64,000 bases of DNA from Oscheius sp. JU75 (lineage: Eukaryota > Nematoda > Chromadorea > Rhabditida > Rhabditidae), in assembly GCA_037178855.1 (NCBI GenBank), contig JASJZC010000004.1:2356001-2420000 (forward strand), read 5' to 3'. The notes beneath the pieces were generated by a model, which did no database searches, had not been told where the DNA came from, and saw nothing but the letters and a program-made list of their open reading frames with translations. Made by a program: the position numbers and the translations under genes. Below are positions 24,094-35,887 of this stretch, piece by piece; the first letter of the stretch is position 1; every line of letters begins with the position of its first letter.

Positions 24094-27000
24094 ATGTCTA
24101 AAATGTTTCAATCCCCATACAAATATTCTCTATTAACTGTTCAAAACAATAATATTGTAAGCTATCAAGAGGCATTAAAACAACAGTTTCAGAGAAACAA
24201 ATCAAAATACTACATTTTATTATTTACTATCGCCTTCATTTCGTATATTCTTTGGGTAGGCGGGTCTTTCGCGTCCTCACAGTGAGTTTCTATTTTTACT
24301 GAACATCTCATTTTAGTTTCAACAATGGTCGCTCGGTGAAATGCGATGATCAACAGAACAGGTGGATGGTCTTGACCACTAAGCAATATCCAACTGACGA
24401 TCTCAAGGTATTCAGATTTTCTGCCTCTTTTTCTGTCTCTTCAGTTATCATACCTGGGCAGGTCTATTTCCAAATTACCGGAAAAATTTCCAAGTTCTGT
24501 GTTGAACTGAAAGTCCGCAACTTCTAACTTATTTTTCGGGTAAATCAAAAAATTTCTCAGCTTTGCAATGTATTGTAAAGTTATAGACCCAGGATTAAAT
24601 TATCAAGGTTTTTGATGTTTTGCAAAGTTGTAGCCCTTGATCAGTTCTATAGCTTTGCAAAACATTGCAAAAAAAAAAAGAAGAAGAAAGAGAGTACCGA
24701 TTACCGGTCTTAGAACCTAATCTCGACTCATCCTTGCTGGAACATAACTGTCGTTGCTGACAGTGACACCCCATTTGACTGGGATCTTCCCGGTGTCCAT
24801 TTCCTCTCCATTCAAAAACAAGCTACGATGGGATCCTTCACTCAACTCCTTACATCCCACAGTTATACGAAAAAGAACATCGGCTACTTGTTTGCTGTTG
24901 CAAACGGAGCCGACTGGATCTACGATGCTGATGATTATATAAAACTTTGCGGTCAGTTGGCTATTGGATTACAAATGAATTTTACAGGACCTGGTCTTGA
25001 CCAGTTCGATTACAAACATACAATAGGTGGCCTACGGTATACACCAGCAGTCAATCGGAATTTATCCCAGAGACTCTTCAACCCGAATCAGTTTTTTGGG
25101 TACAGAAAGATGTGGCTGTTAGGATTCCCAAACGAGTATATCAGTGGACATTCTAACGGAGAGGACAGAATGGTTTTATGCAAGACAATGAGGACGGCTG
25201 CTGTTCAACATGGAATGACCCACTACTCAACTGATAGCAATTTAATCTACAGGTTTGCTGTACGTTCAAAAGAAAACAAGGTTTGCAGACTTCGTCACGC
25301 AAGAACCATCGACTTCCCGGTTCCTTTCAATAAACATGCCCCTCCGATCACTCTGAGTCAAGGAACCTACGCTCCATGGACTGCGAGCAACACCCTCTTC
25401 CACTACAGAGCCTTTTTCACAATGTTTCTCCCAGTTACTGTTCCGTCAAAGTAGGTGAAGCTATTGAAATAACACTCTCGTTTCAGCTCCGAGGGTATTT
25501 GGAGATCCTACTTTGCCCAGAAACTTCTCCATCTCATTGGAGAAGAGGTCGCTTTCTATCCGGTCAATGCCGTCAAACTCGGGAGGTTTCCAAGTTACGA
25601 AACTTTCGACAATCAGTTCGAAGTGTAGTTTATCTTTTATACTAGAGACAGATCCTTGCAGAGCCTTCAAAAACGTGACCAGAGTCTTGTCCATTCTCGA
25701 CCAATGGACTTGTGCCTACCCAACAGTCGATGTTTGTACTGTGGCACTAGCCAAAACTTTTGTGTAAGTTAGTGAATCCCCAGCTCCAGTTCATTTTAGA
25801 GACTACGGCTTCTTCGGACAACAAGACTACAACTTGATCTTTGTCTGGATCCAAGCTCTTCGAGACATCAACTATAAGTTCCCGCCTCTCAAACATTCGT
25901 CTTTCATTATGGAATATACGATACGACCGTTTTTGAAGTTTGACAATTGTAGAGTTGCGAACCTTGATCTGGGTTCTGGATATGGAAGTTACACAGAAAG
26001 GGTGAGTGAAATATCTGTACTGAACGGCTGTTCCAGGAAAAGTCTCGAGCAGAAACTGCCGTTGATTCCTATCACGAGATATTGGACTGGTGTGAGGAGG
26101 GATTAGCCAATGAGACTGATGGTATGGCACAGATGAAGTTTTTATTGGTTCCTTCAGTCTTGCGCCTTCCGAAGCCTGCCGACTTTGAGAATTTTCTGAA
26201 CAGTGGACCTTTGAAAAACAGACAGAACTCGGTAATCAAACATGCTTTCCGACATTCACATATTTAGGTCCTTGTATTTGTGAACAACTATCCCTGGAGA
26301 AAGTCGATAGGTCTCCTTCAACGGATGTACTCTCCCTTCTTTGGAATGACCGTCTTTTGCGGGACATGGGATCCGAATATCATTGAAAACAACAGTGAGT
26401 TGGGGAAGATTGAATGAGAAATGAAGAAGAGTTCTAGGCACTCTGTACATCCAAAAACCGATTAGTTTCATCAACATCGGAACGCATGAAATGCAAAACG
26501 GTCGCCATTACGAATATTGTTTCTCGAAGGCAAGAGAGTTGGGACTACGAAATGTAAAGGGTCAGCCTTTTTCTAAGGTTAACCAGAACGATTTAGGCTA
26601 TTACTTTGTCGCTGATGACTCACTTTACAACTTTTGGGTTCCGTTCAATGATAGCAGGATTTTCAATCCAGGGGAAACAATGACAAATGGTGTGTGGTGG
26701 TCACAAACATCAGCGGACCAGGCTGCCAGACGTCTCAATAGTACGGATATACTGAATGATCCAGACACAATGCAGACATTGAAGGAGATGGAAATAGGGG
26801 TATACTTGAGTCTCACATTGAGTTAGATATGTTTTTTAGGTTCGCGCCAAGACCAACTACACTACCAATGCGGACTATATGGCAGCCTATACGGGTCGTA
26901 CTTTCTCTGATTTGTAAGCTCTCTCATTCCCTTACTCATTCTCTTTCAGCATCTACGTTCCCGCTCCTCATCTAGACTACGTAGCCAATCTAGTCGAATT

Positions 27001-27298
27001 ATTAGTCCCCACCGGGATGATGGTCGAAACTGTGATGGCTAAAATCCTCCATCCAGTGGATTATGAGTCATTCCTAACTGTTCCCTTTGACGAGTGCAGA
27101 AAAGAAGGATTCTTGTACGATTGGTGGTTCGACGAAATTCGGGGAACCCGGTACGAATACTACAAAGGGACCCGATTCGGCCTTCATCCGATCAAGCTCA
27201 GTCGAGCCGAAACTGATCTCTACATGAAAGGAAAATTCTGTGATATCGCGATCTCAAAATTTGTCAAAGGAATCTTTTTCAATGAATCTTTTACTTAA
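24094..27298 (+). CDS. STELLO-like (DUF288) glycosyltransferase, copy 1
   Basis: Type II Golgi membrane protein of about 800 residues. A cytoplasmic N-part is followed by one membrane helix (YYILLFTIAFISYILWVGG), then a lumenal DUF288 region. Landmarks are WMVLTTKQYPTDDLK, ITVVADSDTPFDW, PGVHFLSIQ, KKNIGYLFAVANGADWIYDA, GGLRYTPAV, LFNPNQFFGYRKMWLLGFP, APWTASNTLFHYRAFF, IWRSYFAQKLLHLIGEEVAF, DQWTCAYPT and VFVNNYPWRKSIGLLQRMY. The metal-binding-like motif reads YDADDY rather than the YDTDDDN of copy 2. The intron after codon DLK (about 24409-24710) is 300 bp and AT-rich; the rest are 35-50 bp. STELLO proteins are known from plants, where they support cellulose-synthase complexes. The nematode role is unknown. 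Divergent from the preceding small gene; copy 2 follows after 279 bp. Confidence 0.75.
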
Positions 27299-27577
27299 AA
27301 ATATAACAAGTACAACACACGAACATGACCAGTTATTTTTGCACCTGTTCTCAACACTAATCTGTCGGCGAATGATACGTGTTGAAATCCCCTTCCTATC
27401 TAAATGGTTTAATTTGATACCATTTCTGCTCAGCCACCACCTCTTGCACACCGAAATGAACTGATCTCTTCTGTGTAATCAGCCTATTTCGTGTCTATTC
27501 GACTACTCGTGGCACAGAGAACTGTGAAGCCGATTCGTCTGTACAAACCATTCCAATTAGCTCATGTCTAGTTCGAA

Positions 27578-30500
27578 ATGAGACTCACCTTTCGTTTTTT
27601 CGCCTTCTTCATCTTCATTGGACTTGTGTCTGTAGTCACCTGGTTCAGTTGGGATAACTCCATTACAACCTCCAAAGTTCCTTGGTCAGTTGATTCTTGT
27701 TCTCAAGATGATTCAACTTTTAGGGCTCGTTTGAATAGTATCTCTTTGAACAATATAATCGATCGAGGACCCAGGTTGTCAATAAATAAAACTGTCGACA
27801 AAAAGAAATGGATTGTGGTCACCTCGATCCAATATCCGACCGAGGACGTCAAGGTTTGTCGAGGCTGTAAACAGTGCTATAGGTATTTTACAGAACCTAG
27901 CCTTGCAATCGGGATGGACTGTCGTAGTTGTAGCAGACACAAAAACTCCCACAGATTGGTCTCATCCCGGTGTTCATTATCTATCAGTCGAGGACCAAGC
28001 CTCTTTTGGCTCCTTTGCTCAACTCCTTCCGTTTAACAGCTACACGAGAAAGAACCTCGGCTACTTGTATGCTATGATGAACGGAGCCGAGTGGATTTAC
28101 GACACCGACGACGACAACAAACCTTACGGTATGGTGCGAGATTCTCATTATATATTCATAGTCCAGGTCTGGGCTTGGCACAGTTTGACTATGGTGATAC
28201 TATCAGTGGTCTCCGGTATACAGTCAATGTGACCAACAGGAATATGTCCGAGCAGCTCTTCAATCCGTATCAGTTCTTCGGATTCAAGAAGATGTGGCCT
28301 AGAGGGTTTCCGCTCGAATACTTAAGAGGACACAACAACGGAAAGAACAGAATGATTGCGTGTAGGAAGATGACCGCGGCCGTTGTACAACAGGGCATTG
28401 TCAGCCATGATCCAGATATGGATGCGATTTTCAGGTTGCTGAAATGTATTGATTGCAACCTTCGTTTAGACTCCTGAACGCCGACAAGGAGTCAGGTCTT
28501 CATGTCTCTTTCAACAAGTTTGTGCCACCAATAACGCTAGAAGAAGGAACATATTCGCCCTGGAACTCACAGAACACACTCTTCCATCGGAAGGCCTTCT
28601 TCACCTTGTATCTTCCTACATCTGTAGCTTTTAGGTACGTTGAGTTTTAGGCTGAAGCCAACTAAAATTCTAGAGTAACTGACATTTGGAGATCCTATTT
28701 CGCTCAGAAACTTCTTCATCTAATCGGAGAGCAGGTGGCGTTCTATCCTGTGAACGCTGTTCAGTTCCGAAATGCTCACGATTATTTGAAAGATTTCAGC
28801 CAAGAAAGGTAAGTCAACCCGTTTTATGTTATATTATCTTTTAGAGACGTCTACGAAAAGTCAGGCAAGATTGTAGAGTTTTTGGATCAGTGGACCTGTC
28901 CGAATAAGACCGCCGCCGACTGTACCGAGGCTCTTGCTCTAGCCTTTCAGTAAGCTTATATGGTAAATTCAACTTGAACGAAACAGAGAGCAGGACTTTT
29001 GGAGAGAGGAGGACTACACTCTGGTCAAGGCTTGGATACAGGCTCTAAAAGACATGAACTACAAATTCCCCGAGTTGAAAGCCAATTCGAAACACGAAGA
29101 ATATAAAGTCAATTCGAGTGTGAGATCCTGGAATTGTAGAGAGGCGAATATTGATGCGAGTTTGGGAGAATACGATCCGGACAAAACAGAGGTCAGTTGG
29201 ATGTAGCACAAAAAAAAGCAAAAGTTTTAGGATATCAGTGTTGCGCAAAGAGCCGTTGACTACTATACACAGATTTTAGATTGGTGCGGATACGAGGATG
29301 GCATGAATGGTCAGTTTAACGTCTATTGTCTGCTGAATGTTAGGTGATACGAGTTGGCAATCAATGGAATTTCTAGTGGGAGCTCTAAAATGAGAACAAA
29401 AATGAAAACGGGGAATGTGGCTAACTGGGACGAGCTACATGGGACAGAGAACATACGGGAACCAGCCGCTTACGCACCTGGCGGAGCGATTCAGTGTTCG
29501 CTTTGTAACTTCCGAATTGTCCTGACTAGACTTGGCAAGCCTAATCTAGGATAACAGTTGACAGAAAAGGCTACAGAAACTATCAAGTATTATCCCAGAT
29601 TAGAGTTGACGTGTGTAATAGACGCCTCTTGCAAACAGTAAAGATAGAATGTGGCTGCTAGAGCCACATAGAGCCGCTAGTATACATGAAATGGGGTCAA
29701 AATGGGAAATGGTATTACAAGAATAGTGGAGTAACTGACAGAAACACGGACAGAAAAGGACTTTTGGGGCTACAGATTCTCAGAAAACTCTCGAGACTAG
29801 AGCTACGAGAACTATTTCATTCAGTTAAAACCTTTTTCTAACTATTTCCCTAAAACAGATCAGATCCAAGTTCTAGATACGTTTCTTCCTCTGGCCGAAG
29901 ACTTTGCACAGACTCTGAAACAGGGAACATTGGAAGTTCGACAGAACCAGGTTCTCGTCCTGATCAACAATTTCCCCTGGTCAAGAGCAATCGGCCTCCT
30001 TCAAAGAATGTATCAGCCCTTTTTTGCGATGACCATCTTCTGCGGAACGTGGCAGCCGGAGCGTTTTCAAAATGGTTCGGGTCCACGTTTGCCTCAAAGC
30101 CTCGGCTCTTTCAGAGTCTCTGGGTCCGCTTGATTCAGTCAACTACATAAATATGAACCGAAACGAGATGCAGAGTGGACGATACTATCACTATTGTGTT
30201 TCGAAAGTGCGAGATCTCAGACTTCAGAATGTACGGGGTATGTTGGTGCGAGAAAGAATGCTAAATCATTCTATCAGGTTACTGGTTCGTTGCGGACGAT
30301 TCCATTTTCAATCTATGGGCTCCAACTCCAGTCGATATTCCAATCCAGCCTCTTCCTTTAGCGTATGGGTCTAAGATGTATTGGCATGGGGTACGGTCAA
30401 AAGTTTCAGATTTGCTTCAAACCCATTTCAGAAGTACGGTCAAAAGTTCCTCGATTTGCTCCAAACCCAGTTCAAAGACGATAAAGCGATACAAACTTCT

Positions 30501-31065
30501 TGGAAAGAATTCCAAGAAAATGTAAGGAAACTTTTTATACACAAAGTACGCTCTAATAGTTGGAAGCCAGAAACTCTTCAATGAATGCCACCGACCTCAT
30601 GTTAAGTTTTACGGGTAAAGTTTGCTGGGACTTGTGGGTTTTTGGAAGACTTGATGAGATCCAAGTTTCAGTTTCTATTTACCAACTACCTCGATGGAAT
30701 ACTTCGGAAACTTGATAGAGGTTCTGGTATTGTCAGATATGCACGTCGAGAACGCTGTCACAAAAATTATTCACTCAGTCGAATTCGACAAGTGAGTATA
30801 ATGGCTCTTCTCACCACCTTTTCACCTTTTTAGTACTCGTGGGTTTCAGTCCATCTGGACATGGGACAGGGGAACCACGCTTCGACCATATAATGCCTCT
30901 CGACTGGGCTTGCATCCAGTCAAATTGAGCTACATGGACCAGAAGATAAATCGTCGTCTGCCATTCTGTTCCATTGTCATCAAGAAGTTCGTCAAGGAGA
31001 TCTTTGGTCAAGAAATCAGTCTGAACATGACGACAACCGAAGGACCGGTCAAAAATAACAAGTAG
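27578..31065 (+). CDS. STELLO-like (DUF288) glycosyltransferase, copy 2
   Basis: Tandem paralogue of the preceding gene with the same architecture. A signal-anchor (FFAFFIFIGLVSVVTWFSW) precedes the lumenal region: WIVVTSIQYPTEDVK, WTVVVVADTKTPTDW, YTRKNLGYLYAMMNGAEWIY, the motif DTDDDNKPYG, LFNPYQFFGFKKMW, SPWNSQNTLFHRKAFF, IWRSYFAQKLLHLIGEQVAF, LVLINNFPWSRAIGLLQRMY and a C-terminal block SRLGLHPVKLSY. The acidic motif is intact, unlike copy 1. Two introns are unusual. One, about 29375-29858, is enlarged by an interspersed repeat. The other, 30391-30431, is a duplicate of the exon next to it and is absent from copy 1. The gene ends 75 bp before the M13 gene on the same strand. Confidence 0.75.
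29464..29647 (-). mobile_element. Interspersed repeat, copy A
   Basis: A ~184 bp sequence lying in the enlarged intron of STELLO-like copy 2. Read on the minus strand it begins CTATCTTTACTGTTTGCAAG and ends near TCGCTCCGCCAGGTGCG. It shares start, middle (AACTCTAATCTGGGATAA, then TTTTCTGTCAA) and end with copies at 48849 and 54203. Internal inverted motifs (aatctaggataa / ttatcccagatt) could form a stem. It has no coding capacity. Confidence 0.7.
30391..30477 (+). repeat. 43/44 bp tandem duplication forming an intron
   Basis: Two adjacent units, 30391-30433 and 30434-30477, both begin GTACGGTCAAAAGTT and match at about 36 of 44 aligned positions. The first unit is, almost exactly, the 41 bp intron 30391-30431 (GT...TTTCAG). 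The second unit is coding (KYGQKFLDLLQTQFK). Confidence 0.85.
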
Positions 31066-31140
31066 ATTCCGATGAATATAGAGACCTACCTTTTTCCTTG
31101 ATAAGAGCTGTAAAGATAGGCGAGTCGTCCGTTCCGCACA

Positions 31141-33399
31141 GATGAGGCTACTGTTCATTCTGTTTGTTCTTGTTTATTCTGAGCATCTTCACAAGACAGA
31201 GAAAGATATCGACCCATGTGACAATTTCTACGATTTCGTCTGTCAGGAGAAAGACAGAGTTCGGCGAAAAGATACCCATTGGAAAGATATTGCAAGTTAG
31301 AGCGTCTGTTCCTGATCATCTTCCAGAGTATCTCAAAGAGGACGAGGAAAATGATGCCAAAATCCTTTTTCAAAAGTGTGCTGACGAGAAGGAAGTGCAA
31401 AAAGAGGATTTTTTCCATTTCCACGACTTCTCCAGAGCTCTGAACAGCATCTCAATAACCAATCCAGATGGACAGATGGATTTGACAAAACTGACTCTGA
31501 CCTCCTTCAACAAAACTGGAGTTCCACTGTGGCTATCATTCAACCTGAAATCGAGTGAAGATGGAGAGATGGTCTATGAGGTCCTGTCCTTCACAGTATT
31601 TGGTATGATGCAAACTCTTTCAGGTATCATATCCTGAAACCATCGTGGAAGAAATCAGTAGGATGAAGACTAAGACTGACGAGAGATTGTTAGAGTATTG
31701 GTCCTACATGTCCCAGACAGTTAGCATAACCTTTTTTGTTCAAAGGAAAAAAAAACTTTAGTTGCAATGGTACTCGAACGATCTGCTAGTCCCTTTTAAA
31801 AACTTGAGAGAGAAGCTAGCTGAAGTCTACGACTTTGAAGTGAGCTACTTCGAGAGTATGTCCCAGCCGGGTAATTGCTCACGCATTGGCATCGAAAAAC
31901 TGCAAAGGATCTTTCCTCATGTAAGTACTTTTTCACAGGAAAAAAAATAGAAAACAGATCGATTGGTCGCGTGTCTTGGATGTGTACTTGGACCAGAAGA
32001 GCTATATTTTGTGTCTCAGGATGAGCGAATCAGAACTGAGACGGTAAACCTGATTTCTGTTCTGTTTCTCACTCTTCAGACTATCGGTTCTTATTGGAAG
32101 TCAACCGAAGAAAACAGTTTTACTCTATACTCTGATGCAATACGTGACCGGACTTGAACACGCGCAGACCGGCGTCAACTGGCGGATGTATCAGAAGTTT
32201 GCTTCCGAGAATCTGGATAGAAGAGTTCCACGAGAAAGGGAGATGGGCTGTCTAGCTCTGACCTTCGAAACGTTCCCGGGACAAGTAGCCAAAGCCTACT
32301 ACGGTCAGCATGTAACAGAGGTTCGTACTTTTTCAATCGTTGAATACAGCGTAGGAAACAATGGATGAGTACAAAAGACTGCTTCATAGTTTGAAGAGAG
32401 AGTATGAGTATCTGTTTGAAGAGTCAGACTGGATTTCGGATGAAGCGAAAGATGTTCTGATGGGAAAACTTGACAGTATGAAACTGTCTGTCATGTACCT
32501 GGATGCCGAGGACTTGACAGAAGAGCTGAGAAGGGTAAGCCCAAAAATATTTAGAAAAACCAAACATTTTTAGTTTTCTCTCCCCGGAAAGCTCAGTTTC
32601 TGGGATATAATGGCCAACCTTCGGGTTTACAATCACCGCTTGAAGAGCAGTGCTGTGGCGAGTGATGTCTGGAGACTATTTACTCCAGAGGCTTATTACA
32701 ATCCCGAAAAGAACTTCATAGGTAAAAAGTCATATAACAGTCTACCAATCTTAAGAATTGCACCCTCGTCTATTGATGAATCAATATAAAAATTCCCTCA
32801 AAAAGTACGCAAATATTGGTCAGATGCTGGCAAATTTGATCTCTCAAGCTATGATTGGCGGTGGGTGTCTCTGTACCCTCATATTTATTTAGATCCCAGT
32901 TTTTAATGAGCAACTCCAGTTCAGTCATCCACTTGTTTATTCGGATTACTTGAAGAAAGTTCAGTGCTGGAAAGACCAGTTACTGGACCATCGCGTTATT
33001 TCCATTTCAGAACCGTTTCCAAATATAGATATTCAGAATCTTACCCATACTATTACTAACTCCTTAACCATCAGGATTGTTCACAACGGATACAAACGTC
33101 ATTTACTCGAATCGGGTCAGGCTGACCTGTACAAGAACTGTGCAAATGAAATAAATTTTTTCTACGAGTACATCAGCAAAATGGTAGTTGCTCTTTTCGA
33201 TATAATCAAGTCCGTTTAGACGAATTGTGGAGAAGACACTACAAGTTTCCTGCAGAAAACCGAGGCCAATTACTCTAAAGATTCGAGTAACAGGTCGCGA
33301 ATGTTGTGCAGCTCTAACTTGATTTCAGGATCAGTCTCATCTTGTCCTCTGTCCCCGAATTTCAAAAGGCGCTCAAGTGTTCCACCGGAAGCAGAATAA
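31141..33399 (+). CDS. Inactive M13 (neprilysin-like) peptidase homologue
   Basis: Secreted relative of neprilysin/endothelin-converting enzymes. The signal peptide (MRLLFILFVLVYS) is followed by the hallmark N-terminal DPCDNFYDFVCQEK, a long helical region (SNDLLVPFKNLREKLAEVYD, TGLEHAQTG, ETFPGQVAKAYYGQHVTE), then the C-terminal peptidase-like lobe (SVMYLDAEDL, VYNHRLKSSAVASDVWRLF). Where active members have N-A-[FY]Y this has EAYYNPEKN. Where the zinc site HExxH is expected it reads ANIGQMLANLISQAMIGG, and the ENxAD helix is replaced by LTHTITNSLTIRIVHNGY. All catalytic signatures are therefore missing while exons stay open and splice in phase. The ATG follows CCGCACAG directly, 75 bp after the STELLO-like gene. 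Probable binding or regulatory role; substrate unknown. Confidence 0.8.
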
Positions 33400-33569
33400 T
33401 GTCTTACTACGTTTGTAATTTGTTGTAAAATATATCTGGCTACAGAAACAATAACTGAACATATAAAGTTCATTGAAGAAGGTTATATTCGTAAAAAACA
33501 AGACACCCTGGACGAAGGAACGCCTGAATTTTAACATGTGATAAATATGAGATAGAACAAACAGTCCTC

Positions 33570-33864
33570 TCAATCCTTCTTTTCCAGTTTAATCGTTCCC
33601 GTAGACACAATAGACCCTTTTTTCAACTGGTCAAGCTGTCGATTGGCTAAACGTAAGTAATACTCAATTCGAAGAACTTCATTTGGCTGCAAATGGACAA
33701 ATTTCATTCAAAAAATTGTTCAAAGAAACCTGAATCTCCTTGGCTGCAGCTCGAAATTCCGTCTTTATCCTTTGGCTGACAGATGGATCGAGACCTCGAG
33801 CAGCATGCAGAAAATCGGCATAACTTTTGACGACGAGCTGCTGTAATTTTGAGCGAGGAGCCAT
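33570..33864 (-). CDS. SDHAF1-like succinate dehydrogenase assembly factor
   Basis: A small mitochondrial Complex1_LYR-family protein (about 80 residues), two exons separated by a 43 bp intron. The N-part is SKLQQLVVKSYADFLHAARG, then IKTEFRAAAKEIQ, and exon 2 gives NEVLRIEYYLRLANRQLDQL and a GSIVSTGTI tail. The VLRIEY...R..RQL..L..G pattern is diagnostic of SDHAF1, which helps insert Fe-S clusters into SdhB. The classical LYR tripeptide is replaced by SYA. The stop lies at 33570-33572. Tail-to-tail with the M13 gene (170 bp between stops). Confidence 0.8.
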
Positions 33865-34335
33865 AGTTTACCAACTGAAAAAAAGAGTAATTGAGGGAGA
33901 AGCTGAGACTGAAACAGTAAAAAATCGATCAATTATTATAGAATTCTTTGATGCATTCTTTCTTTATTAAGGCGCAGTGGTGTCCGTCCGTGCCATGGTG
34001 TCCGCACAATTGCCTGCCAACACTAACACCCCAAAAAGCTGGCAAGTTATTTCCTGTCAAGAGACAAGGGGACAAGTCAGCTGTGGGGGCAACTTCTGTT
34101 ACATGGGAAGCGGCGAATCCACCTGTTATCAATTTTAAGTCAAACTAACGGGCTGCGAAGCTGCCGTCGGCAGCTGGTTTTTTCAAACCGCGAGGCCAGA
34201 CAGGATCGACACTCGGAAGAAATGAGGAGCAGTTTCAGGAGTCTCGGTCACAAAGACCCACAACAGCTGATCAAGCATTTTTCGCAGCACGCAATCGTTT
34301 TCGAATGATAATTTGAGTAGTTTTCAATTGCCAAC
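33865..34335. other. Intergenic, small palindrome
   Basis: No gene is supported. A GC palindrome (agctgccg-t-cggcagct, 34159-34175) follows TAACGGGCTGCGAAGC. This resembles the TAACGGGCGGCGCAGC context of the palindrome at 5931-5950 and may be a dispersed element end. Confidence 0.45.
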
Positions 34336-35592
34336 ATGACTTATCCTCTACACAGTTTCAATCAAAAGAACTGTCTCGCCGTCTTCCAAAAGGTATCACT
34401 GTGTTAGAGTGAAAAGCCTTTACTTTCAGCTTCCCTTCTTGGAACTAACCAAGTTCCATCAAACTTGCCAGGCTGTCAGTCATTTCATCGAAGATCATAG
34501 TGATCTGATTCATTGCAAATGTGATCATGCTTTGAGACTAGAAGTCAACCAGCTGACTGGATCAAAAGAGGAAGTTTTAGAGGCACATGTGAGGCTTTTA
34601 TTCTTTCTTTTCACATTTATTTCAGGTTCTTCAACTTCATAAAAAGTATCGACATGTTATACGAGACGTTCCTGTTCCTCTCTCGGATATAAAGTCGGCT
34701 GTTTTCTTCCAGATACAAATTGTGAGTTCACTATTATAATGTTCACGTCACACAATCAGTATACCGAGCCGGAAGAATATAACCCATGGGAACAATTGGC
34801 CGACTTGAAGCTACGCTGTGAAAGCCTCAGAATAGAATGTGATGCCCTACTCGAAGAGATATGGCCGTGGATGAAACGACATGTGGAAGCCTTCAGAATT
34901 ATAGGTGTCGGGAAGTGTGGGCCCGCCTTCATTCAGAGCTTGTCCAATGTAGTGTCTAGCGGTTTTTATTGGAACACAAGATTTTCAGCTCTGCGAGGAA
35001 CTGACCGTCGACGAACTGTCCGAGCCGATTGAAGACTACCAGATACTTACTCGGTTTTCGAAAGTCACCATTTTAAAATACTTTTTCAAACAGAGTGAAC
35101 ATTTAAAAAAACTAACTAAGGTACTTTCAATGATTCGGCTCTATTAGAAATTTTCAGAACTTGACACTTAAGGGTTCGGGCAAGCTTGTTCAACTGAATA
35201 TCCCGGTACCGAAGAAGCCAAGAGCTGTAAATGTTCTGGAAGGTTGTAAAGCTATTAGGATCTACGAAGAGAGAACGAAACCTCGTATTCTTGCTGAACA
35301 AACACCAACATCTTCCATCTACTTGCTGGAAATAACCGACAGACGAAATGCACTTATCTATGTTAGTTCTAGGCTGTCCTTCACATTTTTCCTTAATACC
35401 TTGGATGAGGTCATATTGGCTCTTTTTGAATTGCTCCTTTCCGAAAATAGTTCCTACAAACTACATATCAGATGGCCTGTTCCCCTAGATATGTCTGTTT
35501 TGTACGAAAGGCTGAAGACTAGACGAACAGACCAGTACTATCCCATTGTCAACAAGTTTGTTCAGATGGTTTTGAAACGTTGGAGATCTTAA
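34336..35592 (+). CDS. Unrecognised intracellular protein, about 350 aa
   Basis: Seven or so exons with good GT/TTTCAG introns give a continuous protein from MTYPLHSFNQKNC to FVQMVLKRWRS. It has no signal peptide or membrane helix. The N-terminus (LPFLELTKFHQTCQAVSHFI) has a faint F-box-like pattern. The middle is acidic/helical (WEQLADLKLRCESLRIEC) and the C-terminal half is beta-rich (GSGKLVQLNIPVP, SSIYLLEITDRRNALIY). F-box genes with variable C-terminal domains are abundant in nematodes, so this is one possibility, but the evidence is thin. The start follows TTTTCAATTGCCAAC. It converges on the small secreted gene at 35625 with 32 bp between stops. Confidence 0.6.
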
Positions 35593-35624
35593 AGTATTCA
35601 AAGAGATAAGGATTTCATTTAGAG

Positions 35625-35887
35625 TCAATCACAGTCACAGTCGTGTTCGGTGCACATCGCACAGACGAAGTTGCTCAGAGACTTGGTCATATCGTTCTCC
35701 TTCAATGATTTGCAGTGACTCTTGCATTGGAGATATAGACCACATGTAAAGGGACAATGGAGCTTGTTGTTGTCTCTTCGGACTCGAACACCCTGATAAA
35801 GCCACCTTCTAACTGTAATGAAAGACTCACAATTTCTGCAGTGGTTGAGAAAGCCAGAAGGCAGAGGAGAATAAAGAATTTGTACAT
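35625..35887 (-). CDS. Secreted Cys-rich small protein
   Basis: A 74-residue precursor in two exons. The signal peptide is MYKFFILLCLLAFSTTAE. The mature part has eight Cys in HCPFTCGLYLQCKSHC and FVCAMCTEHDCDCD, with a basic middle. It could be an antimicrobial or effector-type peptide, but the Cys pattern does not match defensin or ShK domains and no function is assigned. The intron (about 41 bp) falls right after the signal peptide, a common arrangement for secreted peptides. Confidence 0.65.

Noticed and set aside
24409-24711. Possible extra exon in the long first intron of STELLO-like copy 1
   Set aside because: Copy 2 joins the same codons (DVK to NLALQS) over a short intron, so the 300 bp in copy 1 is intronic, AT-rich sequence.
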